From Christensenella sp. UBA5327 (lineage in GTDB: Bacteria > Bacillota > Clostridia > Christensenellales > Aristaeellaceae), in the NCBI GenBank assembly GCA_002411105.1, contig DHQX01000034.1, positions 29,499-93,498 of the forward strand: a DNA stretch of 64,000 bases, in the 5' to 3' direction. Shown here one piece after another: positions 19,849 to 29,398 of this stretch. How positions within the stretch are numbered: the first letter of the stretch is position 1; each line of letters begins with the position of its first letter. The translations under genes and the position numbers were made by a program. The notes under the pieces were generated by a model, which was not told the DNA's origin, searched no databases, and saw only the letters and a program-made list of their open reading frames with translations.

Positions 19849-19877
19849 TTGCCCGCCGGGTATGCCCATGGTATAAT
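19849..19877 (+). promoter_or_regulatory. Promoter of secA
   Basis: TTGCCC (19849-19854), 17-bp spacer, TATAAT (19872-19877) preceded by TGG, so an extended -10. It is 28 bp before the secA ATG. Confidence 0.75.
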
Positions 19878-19905
19878 CCTTAAGGCTACTGCCAAAGGAG
19901 ACTTT

Positions 19906-22614
19906 ATGTTAAACAAGCTGAAGGAACTGTTTGGGATGGGAACAGAGGCGCAGCTCAAGCCGCTGCGCAAGCAGGCGGATGAGATAGAGCTGCTGGAGCC
20001 CACCTATGAAAAGATGACCGATGACCAGCTCAAGGCGCAGACCGCGCTGTTCAAGGAGCGCTATGCCAAAGGCGAGACGCTGGATGACCTGCTGCCCGAG
20101 GCTTTTGCGGTGGTCAGGGAGGCCTCAAGGCGAACCCTTGGCCTGAGGCCCTTCAATGTGCAGCTCATCGGCGGCATTGTGCTGCATCAGGGGCGCATCG
20201 CTGAGATGAAAACCGGTGAGGGCAAGACCCTCACCGCCTGCCTGCCGGCCTACCTCAACGCCCTCACCGGCCAGGGCGTGCATATCGTGACTGTCAATGA
20301 CTACCTGGCCAAGTTCCAGGGAGAGGACATGGGCAAGCTCTTTCGCTTCCTGGGGATGACGGTGGGGGTGATCGTCCATGACCTGGACAACGACCAGCGT
20401 CGGGCTGCCTATGCCTGTGACATCACCTATGGCACCAACAACGAGATGGGATTTGACTACCTGCGTGACAACATGGTGATCTATGAGAAGGAGCGGGTGC
20501 AGCGGGGGCACATTTACGCGATTGTGGACGAGGTGGACTCCATCCTCATCGACGAGGCGAGAACGCCGCTGATCATCTCAGGCCAGGGCGAGAAATCCAC
20601 CGACCTGTATGAGCGGGCTGATCGTTTTGTGAGCAGGCTCAGGGCAGAAAGCGACTACACTGTGGAGGAGAAGGAGCGCACGGCGGTCTTCACCGAGGAG
20701 GGCACGCGCAAGGCTGAACAGGCCTTCTCCATCGACAACCTCTCAGACCCCGAGAACAACGAGCTGAACCACCACCTGATCCAGGCGCTGAAGGCCAATG
20801 CGCTGTTTAAGCGGGACGTGGACTATGTGGTGCAAAACGGCGAAGTGGTGATCGTGGATGAATTCACCGGCCGCCTGATGGTTGGGCGCCGCTATTCTGA
20901 CGGCCTGCACCAGGCCATCGAGGCCAAGGAGCATGTGCAGGTGGAGCGGGAGAGCAAGACCCTGGCCACCATCACCTTCCAGAACTATTTCCGCATGTAT
21001 AAAAAACTCTCCGGCATGACCGGCACCGCCAAGACCGAGGAGGAGGAGTTCCAGGGCATTTATGCCCTGGACGTGGTGCAGGTGCCCACCAACATGCCCA
21101 TGATCCGCCAGGATTTAAATGACATGGTCTACCGGGGCGTGAAAGGGAAATATGGTGCCGTGGTGGATGAGATTGAGGCCCGGCACAAAACCGGACAACC
21201 GCTGCTTGTGGGCACGATCTCCGTTGAGGTATCGGAGCTGCTCAGCACCATGCTCAGCCGCCGGGGCGTGTCCCACGAGGTGCTCAATGCCAAGCACCAT
21301 GCCCGGGAGGCCTCCATTGTTGCCCAGGCCGGACACTTTGGCGCGGTGACCATCGCCACCAACATGGCTGGCCGCGGCACCGACATTCTGCTGGGCGGCA
21401 ACCCGGATTATCTGGCCCGTCGCACACTCCGCCAGGAGGAAGTGCCCGAGGAGATCATTGAGGAAGCCTCCGGCCGCAGCGAACAGGTGAGTGAAGAAGT
21501 GCTGGAAGTGCGAAAGCGCTATAACCAGCTGAAGGAAGAGTATAAAAAAACCACCGATGTGGAGCATGACAAGGTGGTGGCTCTGGGCGGCCTGCACATC
21601 ATCGGCACCGAGCGGCATGAGAGCCGCCGCATTGATAACCAGCTGCGCGGCCGCGCCGGGCGCCAGGGCGACCCGGGCTCCAGCCAGTTTTTCATCTCCC
21701 TGGAGGATGACCTGATGCGCCTGTTTGGCGGGGAGCGGATTGAGCCCCTCATCGCCAAGATGGGCATGGATGAGAACGAGCCGCTGGCCGCCGGCATGCT
21801 CACCAAGCAGATCGAAAACGCCCAGAAGCGCATTGAAAGCCGCAACTATGAGATCAGAAAACACGTGCTGCAGTACGACGACGTGATGAACCAGCAGCGC
21901 GAGGTGATCTACCGCCAGCGCGGCCAGGTGCTGGAAGGTGAGGATATGCAGGGCGCCATCACCGGCATGGTGGATAAACTGCTGGAGGAGGCGGTGACCC
22001 GTTTTTGCGCCGGGGAGAACAAGGACTGGGATGTTCCGGGGCTTGCGGAGTATGTGGAGCGGCTGTGCATCCCCCACGGGACGATCAAGGCCAACCAGGA
22101 TGCCATCGCGGGCTTTGACAAGGAGGGGCTGACCGCCTTCCTGAGAAAGACAGCCGCGGATTTCTATTTCAAGCGGGAACAGGAGATCGGGGCTCTGGGC
22201 ATTGACATGCGGGAGCTGGAGCGTTCAGTGCTCCTGCGCTCGGTTGACACCCGGTGGATGGATCACATCGACGCCATGGACCAGCTGCGGGACGGCATCG
22301 GGCTGAGGGCCTATGCCCAGCGCAACCCGGTCAACGAGTATAAATTGGAGAGCTATGACATGTTTGACGAGATGTCCCGGCTCATCCAGGAGGACACGGT
22401 GCGTCAGCTCTTCCAGCTGCGCATCCAGCGCGCGCCTGAGCGCCGCCAGGTGGCCAGACCCATGGCCGAGGGCACTGCCACAGGGGCCGGCGCCAAGGGC
22501 AGCCAGCCGGTGGTGAAAAAACCGGGTGAGAAAGTGGGCCGCAACAGCCCCTGTCCCTGTGGCAGCGGGAAAAAGTACAAGCACTGCCATGGCATGGCCG
22601 GGCGGACCGAATAA
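19906..22614 (+). CDS. secA: Preprotein translocase motor ATPase SecA
   Basis: Drives Sec-dependent export through SecYEG. 902 residues from ATG 19906, which has AAAGGAG five bases upstream and starts [10 protein letters not shown]; upstream in-frame codons run through the promoter and are not used. DEAD-motor motifs include [42 protein letters not shown] and [15 protein letters not shown]. The C-terminus carries the zinc-binding SEC-C tail [14 protein letters not shown]. First gene of the secA-prfB-lit-tsaD run. Confidence 0.98.
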   Translation: MLNKLKELFGMGTEAQLKPLRKQADEIELLEPTYEKMTDDQLKAQTALFKERYAKGETLDDLLPEAFAVVREASRRTLGLRPFNVQLIGGIVLHQGRIAEMKTGEGKTLTACLPAYLNALTGQGVHIVTVNDYLAKFQGEDMGKLFRFLGMTVGVIVHDLDNDQRRAAYACDITYGTNNEMGFDYLRDNMVIYEKERVQRGHIYAIVDEVDSILIDEARTPLIISGQGEKSTDLYERADRFVSRLRAESDYTVEEKERTAVFTEEGTRKAEQAFSIDNLSDPENNELNHHLIQALKANALFKRDVDYVVQNGEVVIVDEFTGRLMVGRRYSDGLHQAIEAKEHVQVERESKTLATITFQNYFRMYKKLSGMTGTAKTEEEEFQGIYALDVVQVPTNMPMIRQDLNDMVYRGVKGKYGAVVDEIEARHKTGQPLLVGTISVEVSELLSTMLSRRGVSHEVLNAKHHAREASIVAQAGHFGAVTIATNMAGRGTDILLGGNPDYLARRTLRQEEVPEEIIEEASGRSEQVSEEVLEVRKRYNQLKEEYKKTTDVEHDKVVALGGLHIIGTERHESRRIDNQLRGRAGRQGDPGSSQFFISLEDDLMRLFGGERIEPLIAKMGMDENEPLAAGMLTKQIENAQKRIESRNYEIRKHVLQYDDVMNQQREVIYRQRGQVLEGEDMQGAITGMVDKLLEEAVTRFCAGENKDWDVPGLAEYVERLCIPHGTIKANQDAIAGFDKEGLTAFLRKTAADFYFKREQEIGALGIDMRELERSVLLRSVDTRWMDHIDAMDQLRDGIGLRAYAQRNPVNEYKLESYDMFDEMSRLIQEDTVRQLFQLRIQRAPERRQVARPMAEGTATGAGAKGSQPVVKKPGEKVGRNSPCPCGSGKKYKHCHGMAGRTE

Positions 22615-22629
22615 GGGAACAACAGACAG

Positions 22630-23730
22630 ATGATCATTTTGCTAGAGGATATCAAACTGCGCCTGGAGGCGCTGAAAAACCAGCTGGAGGAGATCCGCGG
22701 CGGCCTGCACATCGAGCAGATGCAGCGGGAGCTGGTGGAGTTGAAAGAGGAGATGGGCGCCCCTGGCTTCTGGGATGACCTGGAGCGCTCCACCCAGGTG
22801 AACAAGCGCATTGCGGCCATTGAGAACAAAATCGGCCATTTTGAGGACCTGGTAAACCAGCGGGAAGACCTGGAAGTGATGGTTGAGCTGGCCCAGGAGG
22901 AAAACGACGAAAGCACCGCCAATGAGGTGACCCAGGAGTTGGACGCCCTTGCTGAAAAGGCCGAGGCCCTGGCCCTTGAAACCCTGATGCGGGGAGACTA
23001 TGACCAGTCAAACGCGGTGCTCTCCCTCCACGCCGGGGCTGGCGGCACTGAGGCCCAGGACTGGACCAGCATGCTCTACCGCATGTACACCCGCTATTGC
23101 GAGCGGATGGGGTTCAAGGTGACGGTGCTGGACTATCTGGATGGTGACGAGGCGGGGGTCAAGTCGGTCACCTTTGAGGTGGACGGTGACAACGCCTATG
23201 GTTACCTGCGCGGCGAAAAGGGCGTGCACCGGCTGGTGCGCATCAGCCCCTTTGATTCAAACGCCAGGCGGCACACCTCCTTTTCCTCCCTGGACGTGGC
23301 CCCGATGCTGGAGGAAGCCGGGGCCATTGAGATCAACATGGAAGAGGTGCGGGTGGACACCTACCGCTCAACCGGCGCTGGCGGCCAGCATGTCAACAAG
23401 ACTGACTCTGCCGTGCGCATGACCCACATGCCCACCGGCATCGTGGTGTCCTGCCAGAATGAGCGCTCCCAGGTGCAAAACCGGGAGATGTGCATGCGCA
23501 TGCTGCGTTCAAAGCTCCTGGAGTTGCGCGAGCGGGAGAAGGAGGAGCAGATGGCCCAGATCAAGGGCGAGATGAAGAAGATCGAGTGGGGCAGCCAGAT
23601 TCGCTCCTACGTGTTCCAGCCCTATACCATGGTCAAAGACCATCGCACGGGCTTTGAGTCCGGCAATATTGACGACGTGATGAACGGCAACCTGGACGGC
23701 TTTGTCACCGCGTATCTGAAAATGCAATGA
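22630..23730 (+). CDS. prfB: Peptide chain release factor 2
   Basis: Terminates translation at UGA and UAA. 366 residues in a single open frame. The GGQ peptidyl-hydrolysis loop is at 251-253 (TGAGGQHVNK) and the stop-codon recognition tripeptide SPF at 206-208. Unlike many prfB genes it has no in-frame UGA near codon 26: codons there read GGC GGC CTG CAC ATC, so no programmed +1 frameshift is needed. Ribosome-binding site is weak. It directly follows secA, as in Bacillus, and its stop overlaps the next ATG. Confidence 0.96.
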   Translation: MIILLEDIKLRLEALKNQLEEIRGGLHIEQMQRELVELKEEMGAPGFWDDLERSTQVNKRIAAIENKIGHFEDLVNQREDLEVMVELAQEENDESTANEVTQELDALAEKAEALALETLMRGDYDQSNAVLSLHAGAGGTEAQDWTSMLYRMYTRYCERMGFKVTVLDYLDGDEAGVKSVTFEVDGDNAYGYLRGEKGVHRLVRISPFDSNARRHTSFSSLDVAPMLEEAGAIEINMEEVRVDTYRSTGAGGQHVNKTDSAVRMTHMPTGIVVSCQNERSQVQNREMCMRMLRSKLLELREREKEEQMAQIKGEMKKIEWGSQIRSYVFQPYTMVKDHRTGFESGNIDDVMNGNLDGFVTAYLKMQ

Positions 23731-24443
23731 TCCCCGCCAGAAAGAAGAAAAGGGCAGCCTGGATGTTGGGGCTGATGATTTTCATTGGCCTGATTGCCTA
23801 TACGGCCTGGGCTTTCACAGCGCCTGCCTACCGGGCTGATGCGCTGGTGGCCGGTTTTGCGCGTTTTGGGGATTTGGATGCGGCCGGGATTTCGGAAAAA
23901 GACCTGCAGAGGGTGGGTGAAGGCCTCGCTGGCTACCTGCGGGGGGACAATGCCACACCTCAGGTGCAGGTGACGCGGCATGGCCTGGCCCAGGATGCCT
24001 TTTCTGAGCGGGAGGTCCGCCACATGCCCGATGTGAAGCGGCTGACCGATTGGGGCAGGTTTATCTGGCGCATCGGCCTGGTAGCGGTGGCTTTGCTGGG
24101 GGCTGATGCCCTGCGCGCGGCCAGTGACAAGGATGGGGATTACCCCAACATCGCGGGCAAGGCCATGCTGGCAGCGGGGCTTGTGTTTTTGGGGCTGATG
24201 GCCCTTTTTGTGGTGTGGGCATTGGCTGACTTCACGGGCCTGTTTTATCAGCTGCACCACTGGCTTTTCCCCAATGACCTGTGGCAATTGGACCCCATGC
24301 ATCACCTGATGATTCAGCTGATGCCGGAGGGTTTTTTTGTGGATTATGCCCTGGCAGCCATCAAGCGCCTGGCCTGGCTGCTGCTGGTGTTTCCGGCGGC
24401 GATCATATTGCTGCGCTTGCCCAAGGCGAAGGGGGCAGCATGA
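23727..24443 (+). CDS. lit: TIGR01906/DUF1461 membrane protein, possible lipoprotein intramolecular transacylase (Lit)
   Basis: 238 residues with membrane segments at about 11-31, 113-126, 147-167 and 214-230. The family signature is clear: SEREVRHMPDV (94-103, H99) and FYQLHHWLFPNDLWQLDP (173-190, H177/H178), then MPEGFF (199-204). In Enterococcus and Bacillus cereus, Lit of this family moves an acyl chain from the diacylglycerol to the N-terminal cysteine of lipoproteins, and conserved histidines are needed. Family membership is well supported; the transacylase activity is inferred. It overlaps prfB and tsaD by 4 bp each. Confidence 0.7.
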   Translation: MIPARKKKRAAWMLGLMIFIGLIAYTAWAFTAPAYRADALVAGFARFGDLDAAGISEKDLQRVGEGLAGYLRGDNATPQVQVTRHGLAQDAFSEREVRHMPDVKRLTDWGRFIWRIGLVAVALLGADALRAASDKDGDYPNIAGKAMLAAGLVFLGLMALFVVWALADFTGLFYQLHHWLFPNDLWQLDPMHHLMIQLMPEGFFVDYALAAIKRLAWLLLVFPAAIILLRLPKAKGAA

Positions 24444-25501
24444 AGTATTTTGAGCGGATGAAGCTTCAGGCCGCACAGCTGGTGAAGAAAGAACCTCTGC
24501 GTATCCTGGCAATCGAAAGCTCCTGCGATGAGACAGCGGCAGCGGTGGTGGAGAATGGCCGGATAATCCGATCCAATCAAGTGTATTCTCAGATCGCCAT
24601 GCACATCCCCTATGGCGGGGTGGTGCCGGAGATCGCCAGCCGCTCCCACATTGAAAAACTGGACGCGGTGACGACCAGGGCGCTTGAGGAAGCGGATCTC
24701 TCACTGCAGGATGTTGACGCGGTGGCCGTCACCCAGGGGCCGGGGCTGGTGGGGGCGCTGCTGACCGGGCTTAGCTACGCCAAGGGGCTGGCCTTTGGGC
24801 TGGATAAGCCCCTCCTGGCGGTCAACCACATCGATGGGCATATCTGCGCCAACTATCTGGCCCATCAGGATCTAAAACCGCCTTTTTTGTGCCTGGTGGT
24901 ATCCGGCGGCCACAGCCACCTGGCGGAGGTGGGGGAGCATGGCTTTACCCTCCTGGGCTGCACCCAGGACGACGCCGCCGGAGAGGCCTTTGACAAGGCG
25001 GCACGGGTGCTGGGGCTTCCCTATCCGGGGGGCCCGCATCTGGATGACCTGGCGGAGCAGGGGAACCCGCAGAGCCATTTGCTGCCCTTGCCCCATCCAC
25101 CGGGGCAGTATGACTTCAGCTTTTCGGGGCTGAAAACCGCGTTTATCAACCTTGTACACAACCTGGGCCAGAAAGGGGAGGCAGCGAACCCCGCAGACCT
25201 GGCCGCCAGCTTTCGCCACACGGTGGTAACCCACCTGTGTGAGCGCACCATGCAGGCCTGCCGGGACAAAGGCTGGCGCGCCCTGGCCCTGGCCGGGGGT
25301 GTGTCGGCCAACCGGCTGCTGCGCCGGGAGCTAGCTGCGCGCTGCGAAAAAGAGGACATCCGTCTGGTGATGCCACCGCTGTTCCTGTGCGGGGACAATG
25401 CTGCCATGATCGGGGCAGCGGGCTATGGGATGCTAAAAAGGCTTGAGGTTGCAGCGCCTGATGTGAACGCTGAGCCGGGGCTCCGGCTATTCGGTGGATA
25501 G
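24440..25501 (+). CDS. tsaD: tRNA N6-threonylcarbamoyladenosine transferase
   Basis: Transfers threonylcarbamoyl to A37 of ANN-decoding tRNAs, with TsaB and TsaE (not in this window). 353 residues from ATG 24440, which overlaps the upstream stop; ATG 24458 is an alternative. ASKHA-fold motifs: AIESSCDETAAAVV, the metal-binding HIDGH (HxxxH) and SGGHSHL, and CGDNAAMIGAAG near the end. Its last 15 bases overlap the convergent metallophosphoesterase gene. Confidence 0.95.
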   Translation: MKYFERMKLQAAQLVKKEPLRILAIESSCDETAAAVVENGRIIRSNQVYSQIAMHIPYGGVVPEIASRSHIEKLDAVTTRALEEADLSLQDVDAVAVTQGPGLVGALLTGLSYAKGLAFGLDKPLLAVNHIDGHICANYLAHQDLKPPFLCLVVSGGHSHLAEVGEHGFTLLGCTQDDAAGEAFDKAARVLGLPYPGGPHLDDLAEQGNPQSHLLPLPHPPGQYDFSFSGLKTAFINLVHNLGQKGEAANPADLAASFRHTVVTHLCERTMQACRDKGWRALALAGGVSANRLLRRELAARCEKEDIRLVMPPLFLCGDNAAMIGAAGYGMLKRLEVAAPDVNAEPGLRLFGG

Positions 25502-26326
25502 GGTGATGCGGTGAATTTCAGGCAGGGTGCCGATGCGCATGGGAAGTACAGAGGTGCCCACCCCGCAGGAGACGAAGATGTCAGCCCCATTCTCCCTGAC
25601 CCAGCCCATGCGGTAGCGATCTCCATAGCGGCTGGAAGCGTGCAGGCTGCGGCCCCTGGGCGCTATCTGCCCGCCGTGGGTGTGGCCGCACAGCGCCAAG
25701 TCAAAAGCAAAGCCCGCCTCCCTGGCCACGGGGATCAGGTCCGGGGAGTGGGGCATGAAGACAACAAAGTCGGCATCCCGGGTTTCCTCAATCAGGGGCC
25801 TGAAGTTGGGGAAGCCCGCCAGGATGTCATCGGGGGCGCAGAAGGCCATGGTCTTGCCTTCCCGCACCATCCGCCAGGTTTCGTTGCGCAGCGGGGTTAT
25901 TCCTTTGGCGCGCATCTTGTCCTTCAGCCGGGTGATGTTGGCTCCCCTGCCCATATGGTCGTGGTTGCCGATGGCGGCCAGGACCGGCGTATCCGCGGGG
26001 AAGGGCGGGATCAGGTCAAAAAAGGCTTCGGCTGTCAGGGCGTCTTCGCCATAGTCGCCGCCCAGCAAGATCAGGTCGCTGCCAAGCCCGGCGATGAGAT
26101 GGGCTACCTCAAGCGCCCGGGCGCTGTCCATGTAGCTGCCGTAGTGGATATCAGAGGCGTAGGTGAGGGTCAGGCCTGAAAAAGCCGCAGGCAGCTTGGC
26201 AGAGGCATAAGCCTCTTCCCTTGTCTGCAGGCGGGTGGCCTGATAGAAGGGGCGCAGCCACCTCTGGTCTGTGGGGATGCGCTTCAAAACCGGGGTGAGG
26301 AGGGTGCGGGCGAGGTGTTTAAGCAT
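25487..26326 (-). CDS. Metallophosphoesterase, YkuE-like
   Basis: Calcineurin-type two-metal phosphoesterase; its substrate cannot be read from sequence. 279 residues from the ATG at 26326, preceded by AAGGA. Metal ligand motifs run in order: SDIHYG (D, H), LLGGDYGEDA, AIGNHDHMGRG, and CGHTHGGQIAPRG near the end. A hydrophobic N-terminus (about 1-16) may act as a membrane association or uncleaved signal. Relatives in Bacillus act at the membrane. The 3' end overlaps tsaD. Confidence 0.85.
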   Translation of the reverse strand: MLKHLARTLLTPVLKRIPTDQRWLRPFYQATRLQTREEAYASAKLPAAFSGLTLTYASDIHYGSYMDSARALEVAHLIAGLGSDLILLGGDYGEDALTAEAFFDLIPPFPADTPVLAAIGNHDHMGRGANITRLKDKMRAKGITPLRNETWRMVREGKTMAFCAPDDILAGFPNFRPLIEETRDADFVVFMPHSPDLIPVAREAGFAFDLALCGHTHGGQIAPRGRSLHASSRYGDRYRMGWVRENGADIFVSCGVGTSVLPMRIGTLPEIHRITLSTE

Positions 26327-26374
26327 CGGCAGTCCTTGTCTTGCATTCTGACGCCCCTGCAGGCGCTGCTTGTT

Positions 26375-26383
26375 AATATACCA
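26375..26383 (-). promoter_or_regulatory. Possible extended -10 of the metallophosphoesterase gene
   Basis: On the minus strand TGGTATATT, about 50 bp before the start codon; no good -35. The 87-bp divergent space (26327-26413) must also hold the barnase promoter, which I cannot place. Confidence 0.3.
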
Positions 26384-26413
26384 CAACCGTGGGAAAAGAG
26401 GTCAACCGGCTTC

Positions 26414-26926
26414 ATGAAGAAATTTATCTGTCTGCTGCTGATTCTGATGGCGCTCCTCCTGGCGGGCTGCCAGGCGCTAAAGCCCGCTGCCACCGCGCAG
26501 CCGAAACCTGCGCCCACGGCCGCTGTGACCGCAGTTCCCGCCGAAGAGAACAAGGCCGACCTTCCGGATGAGGCAGGCTTTTATACCACCGCGGAGGATG
26601 TGGCGGCCTATCTGGTGGCCTATCAAAAGCTGCCCCGCAACTTCATCACCAAGGCGGAGGCGAGAAAACTGGGCTGGCCCGGAGGTGACCTGAGGCCCTA
26701 TGCCAAGGACCGCGCCATCGGGGGTGACCGTTTTGGCAATTATGAGGGTTTGCTGCCGGACAAGAAGGGCCGTGTGTATTATGAATGTGATATCGACACC
26801 CTGGGAAAGGCCTCCCGGGGAGCCAAACGCTTGGTGTATTCAAACGATGGCCTGATCTATTACACGAAGGATCATTACGAGTCCTTCACGATGCTTTATG
26901 GGGAGGGTGGCCATGCGACGGATTGA
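26414..26926 (+). CDS. Lipoprotein barnase-type ribonuclease
   Basis: Guanyl-preferring extracellular RNase of the barnase family, here with a lipoprotein signal peptide. 170 residues: a signal with lipobox LLAG-C19, a Pro/Ala/Thr-rich linker (about 20-55), then the barnase domain (about 56-165). All four barnase catalytic residues align: E124 (barnase E73), R135 (R83), R139 (R87) and H154 (H102 in TKDHYESF). The motif KLPRNFITKAEARKLGW is near-identical in pattern to barnase. The product should be an active RNase tethered outside the membrane. The partner barstar gene overlaps the 3' end by 14 bp. Chosen start is ATG 26414 with a weak GAGG upstream. Confidence 0.92.
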   Translation: MKKFICLLLILMALLLAGCQALKPAATAQPKPAPTAAVTAVPAEENKADLPDEAGFYTTAEDVAAYLVAYQKLPRNFITKAEARKLGWPGGDLRPYAKDRAIGGDRFGNYEGLLPDKKGRVYYECDIDTLGKASRGAKRLVYSNDGLIYYTKDHYESFTMLYGEGGHATD

Positions 26927-27185
26927 ACTGGACGGGCGCAAGATGGATACCCGGGCCATGGCCCATCAACACATCAAGGAGGCGCTGGGTCTGCCTGAGT
27001 ATTATGGCTCCAACCTGGATGCCCTGCACGACTGTTTGGGGGAGATGGCGGGTGCCCACATCACGCTGCGCTATGCCAACGCCCTGCGCAACGCTCTGGG
27101 GGTTTACGCGCAGCAGCTGATCCGGGTGTTTGAAGACGCGGCCCGGGAGCGGGCCGACCTGGTGTTTGTGATCAAGGCTCCTTAG
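26913..27185 (+). CDS. Barstar-family ribonuclease inhibitor
   Basis: Cytosolic inhibitor that plugs the barnase active site. 90 residues from ATG 26913, which has GGGAGG six bases upstream; an in-frame ATG at 26898 is poorly placed. The barnase-binding helix is conserved as LPEYYGSNLDALHDCL (27-42), with Y30, D36 and D40 matching barstar Y29, D35 and D39. Overlap with the barnase gene couples expression so inhibitor is always made. Its last 14 bases overlap the convergent sirtuin gene. Confidence 0.92.
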   Translation: MRRIELDGRKMDTRAMAHQHIKEALGLPEYYGSNLDALHDCLGEMAGAHITLRYANALRNALGVYAQQLIRVFEDAARERADLVFVIKAP

Positions 27186-27924
27186 ACGCCTGTTCCTCAA
27201 TGGCCTTCATCACCGCGTCAAAGGCCTCGCCGATGGACCCGGTGATCAGCAGATCCGCCTGACGATCCATCATGGTGGGGGATTTGTTGATGATGACGAT
27301 TTTCCCTGAACACAGGGTGACATAGGATGCGGCGGGATAGACGGTGAGGGAGGTGCCGCCGATGATGAGCAGATCGCTTTTTTCAATCTCCCGGATGGCG
27401 CGGTGGGTCACGTCCGGGTCCAGCGCCTCCTCATACAGCACCACATCGGGCTTGATAAGCCCGCCGCAATCACACCGTGGAGCGCCCGCGCTTGCCATCA
27501 CCCTCTCCAGGCTATACGCCTTGCCGCAGCACATGCAGCGGTTGCGCAGGACGCTGCCGTGCAGCTCCAGCACGTTTTTGGACCCTGCCGCCTGGTGCAG
27601 GCCATCGATGTTCTGGGTGATGACCGCCTTCATCCTGCCCATCTCCTCAAGCCTTGCCAGTGCCAGGTGGCAGGCGTTTGGTTTGGCCTGGGGATAGACC
27701 ATCTTGGTCGTGTAAAACTCGTAGAACATCTCAGGATTGCTCAGGAAGAAGGAATGGCTGATGATCTCCTCCGGCGGGATACGCCCCTTCTCCTGATACA
27801 GCCCCTGGTCGCTGCGGAAGTCCGGGATGCCGCTTTGGGTGGATACCCCGGCGCCGCCGAAGAACACTGGATATTTTGAGGCACTGATCATCCGCGCCAG
27901 CTGTTTGATAGCATTGATGTCCAT
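27172..27924 (-). CDS. cobB: NAD-dependent protein deacylase (sirtuin)
   Basis: Removes acyl groups from lysines using NAD+. 250 residues from the ATG at 27924, preceded by AAAGGAG. Motifs: GAGVSTQSGIPDFRS (NAD loop), TQNIDGLHQAAG, the catalytic histidine in LELHGS, a Cys4 zinc site (CMCCGK and CDCGG), then GGTSLTVYPAASY and INKSPT. Own promoter at 27956-27983. Overlaps barstar tail to tail. Confidence 0.94.
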   Translation of the reverse strand: MDINAIKQLARMISASKYPVFFGGAGVSTQSGIPDFRSDQGLYQEKGRIPPEEIISHSFFLSNPEMFYEFYTTKMVYPQAKPNACHLALARLEEMGRMKAVITQNIDGLHQAAGSKNVLELHGSVLRNRCMCCGKAYSLERVMASAGAPRCDCGGLIKPDVVLYEEALDPDVTHRAIREIEKSDLLIIGGTSLTVYPAASYVTLCSGKIVIINKSPTMMDRQADLLITGSIGEAFDAVMKAIEEQASKEP

Positions 27925-27955
27925 ATTCAGACTCCTTTCTATGCTGCTTGTCCCC

Positions 27956-27983
27956 AGTATAGCAAAACCGACCCCTGTATCAA
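27956..27983 (-). promoter_or_regulatory. Promoter of the sirtuin gene
   Basis: Minus strand: TTGATA (27983-27978), 16-bp spacer, TATACT (27961-27956), 32 bp before the start codon. Confidence 0.65.
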
Positions 27984-28049
27984 ATCTGCACAAGCACACC
28001 AAAAAAACTTTGGCGAAACTCCCAGTAGGAATATGGGGGCTTGATGGCC

Positions 28050-28055
28050 TATAAT
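28050..28055 (+). promoter_or_regulatory. Probable -10 element of msmX
   Basis: TATAAT 44 bp before the msmX ATG. No good -35 at the right distance, so an activator may be involved. Confidence 0.4.
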
Positions 28056-28099
28056 ATGGGCAGAGCAATATGCCAGTTGATTGATGAGGAGGTTAAGAT

Positions 28100-29221
28100 A
28101 TGGCCAGTGTATCTCTGAAGCACATCTACAAAATCTACCCCGGCAATGTGACCGCGGTGAGCGATTTCACCCTGGACATCGAGGACAAGGAATTTATCGT
28201 GCTGGTTGGCCCTTCAGGCTGCGGCAAGTCCACCACGCTGAGGATGGTGGCGGGCCTTGAGGAGATTTCAGACGGTGAGCTCTACATCGGTGAGCGCCTG
28301 GTCAACGACGTGGCCCCCAAGGACCGGGACATCGCCATGGTGTTCCAGAACTATGCCCTTTATCCCCATATGACGGTGTATGACAACATGGCCTTTGGGC
28401 TGAAGCTGCGCAAAACCCCCAAGGATGAGATCAAGCGCCGGGTGGAAGCCGCTGCCATGATCCTCGACATCGAATACCTGCTCAACCGCAAACCCAAGGC
28501 GCTCTCCGGCGGACAGCGCCAGCGCGTGGCCCTGGGCCGTGCCATCGTGCGGGAGCCCAAGGTCTTCCTGATGGACGAGCCGCTGTCAAACCTGGACGCC
28601 AAGCTGCGCGTGGCCATGCGCACGGAGATCACCAAGCTCCACCAGCGCCTGCAGACCACCTTCATCTACGTCACCCATGACCAGACCGAGGCCATGACCA
28701 TGGGTTCCCGCATCGTCATCATGAAGGACGGCTTCATCCAGCAGGTGGATACCCCGCAGAACAACTATGATTTCCCCAACAACAAGTTTGTGGCCGGCTT
28801 CATCGGCAGCCCCCAGATGAACTTCTTTGATGTGAAGCTGGAGAAAGAGGGCAGCCAGGTGGTGGCCGTGTTTGGTGAGAACAAAATCGTGGTGCCGGAT
28901 GAAAAACTCAGGAAGTTCAAGGATGAGAGCGTCATCGGCAAGGAAGTGGTGATGGGCATCCGGCCTGAGAACATCTCCGATGACCCGGCCGAGGTTGCCG
29001 CCCATCCCAACGCCGCCTTCAAGGTGCACGTGGAGGTTACCGAGCAGATGGGTTCAGAAACCTATCTCTACCTCTCCACCACTGGCAAAGCTGATAATGT
29101 TATCGCCCGGGTTGACCCGCGCACCAAGACTCACATCGGCGACGATATCCAGGTGGTGATGGACACCAGCCGCCTGCACTTCTTCGACAAGGACACCGAG
29201 GAGACGCTGCTGAGCCGCTGA
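28100..29221 (+). CDS. msmX: Sugar ABC transporter ATPase, MsmX/UgpC type (monocistronic)
   Basis: Energises carbohydrate ABC importers; in Firmicutes one such orphan ATPase serves several transporters encoded elsewhere. 373 residues: Walker [10 protein letters not shown] (about 39-47), Q-loop [11 protein letters not shown], signature [14 protein letters not shown], Walker [14 protein letters not shown]-loop VTHDQTEAM, and the C-terminal OB-like regulatory domain (about 240-373) with VMGIRPENI. No permease or binding protein is adjacent, consistent with a shared ATPase. A strong terminator follows at 29252. Confidence 0.93.
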   Translation: MASVSLKHIYKIYPGNVTAVSDFTLDIEDKEFIVLVGPSGCGKSTTLRMVAGLEEISDGELYIGERLVNDVAPKDRDIAMVFQNYALYPHMTVYDNMAFGLKLRKTPKDEIKRRVEAAAMILDIEYLLNRKPKALSGGQRQRVALGRAIVREPKVFLMDEPLSNLDAKLRVAMRTEITKLHQRLQTTFIYVTHDQTEAMTMGSRIVIMKDGFIQQVDTPQNNYDFPNNKFVAGFIGSPQMNFFDVKLEKEGSQVVAVFGENKIVVPDEKLRKFKDESVIGKEVVMGIRPENISDDPAEVAAHPNAAFKVHVEVTEQMGSETYLYLSTTGKADNVIARVDPRTKTHIGDDIQVVMDTSRLHFFDKDTEETLLSR

Positions 29222-29251
29222 TGGCGGCGGAAAGCCTGTTTTTGCCTGATT

Positions 29252-29297
29252 CTGATGGGGAGAGCGTTGATATAAGCGCGCTCCTCATCAGTTTTTT
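29252..29297 (+). terminator. Intrinsic terminator of msmX
   Basis: CTGATGGGGAG (29252-29262) pairs with CTCCTCATCAG (29281-29291), with one G-U pair and extra inner pairing, followed by TTTTTT (29292-29297). Confidence 0.85.
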
Positions 29298-29347
29298 CCG
29301 TCCTTCTGTCTTGGGTTTGGCACAGATCCAGGGGAATTCACTTTCTT

Positions 29348-29359
29348 GTAATATATTAC
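29348..29359. repeat. 12-bp palindrome GTAATATATTAC
   Basis: Perfect inverted repeat, entirely A+T except at its ends, at the left edge of the DnaA-box region. Could be a protein-binding site or an easily melted element. Confidence 0.5.
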
Positions 29360-29398
29360 GTTTCATCAATAACAGACTTTGGTATGAATGCCTGTTCC

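Noticed and set aside
21115..22077. Long open frame antisense to secA
   Set aside because: SecA motifs are complete on the other strand; composition of the antisense frame is not protein-like.
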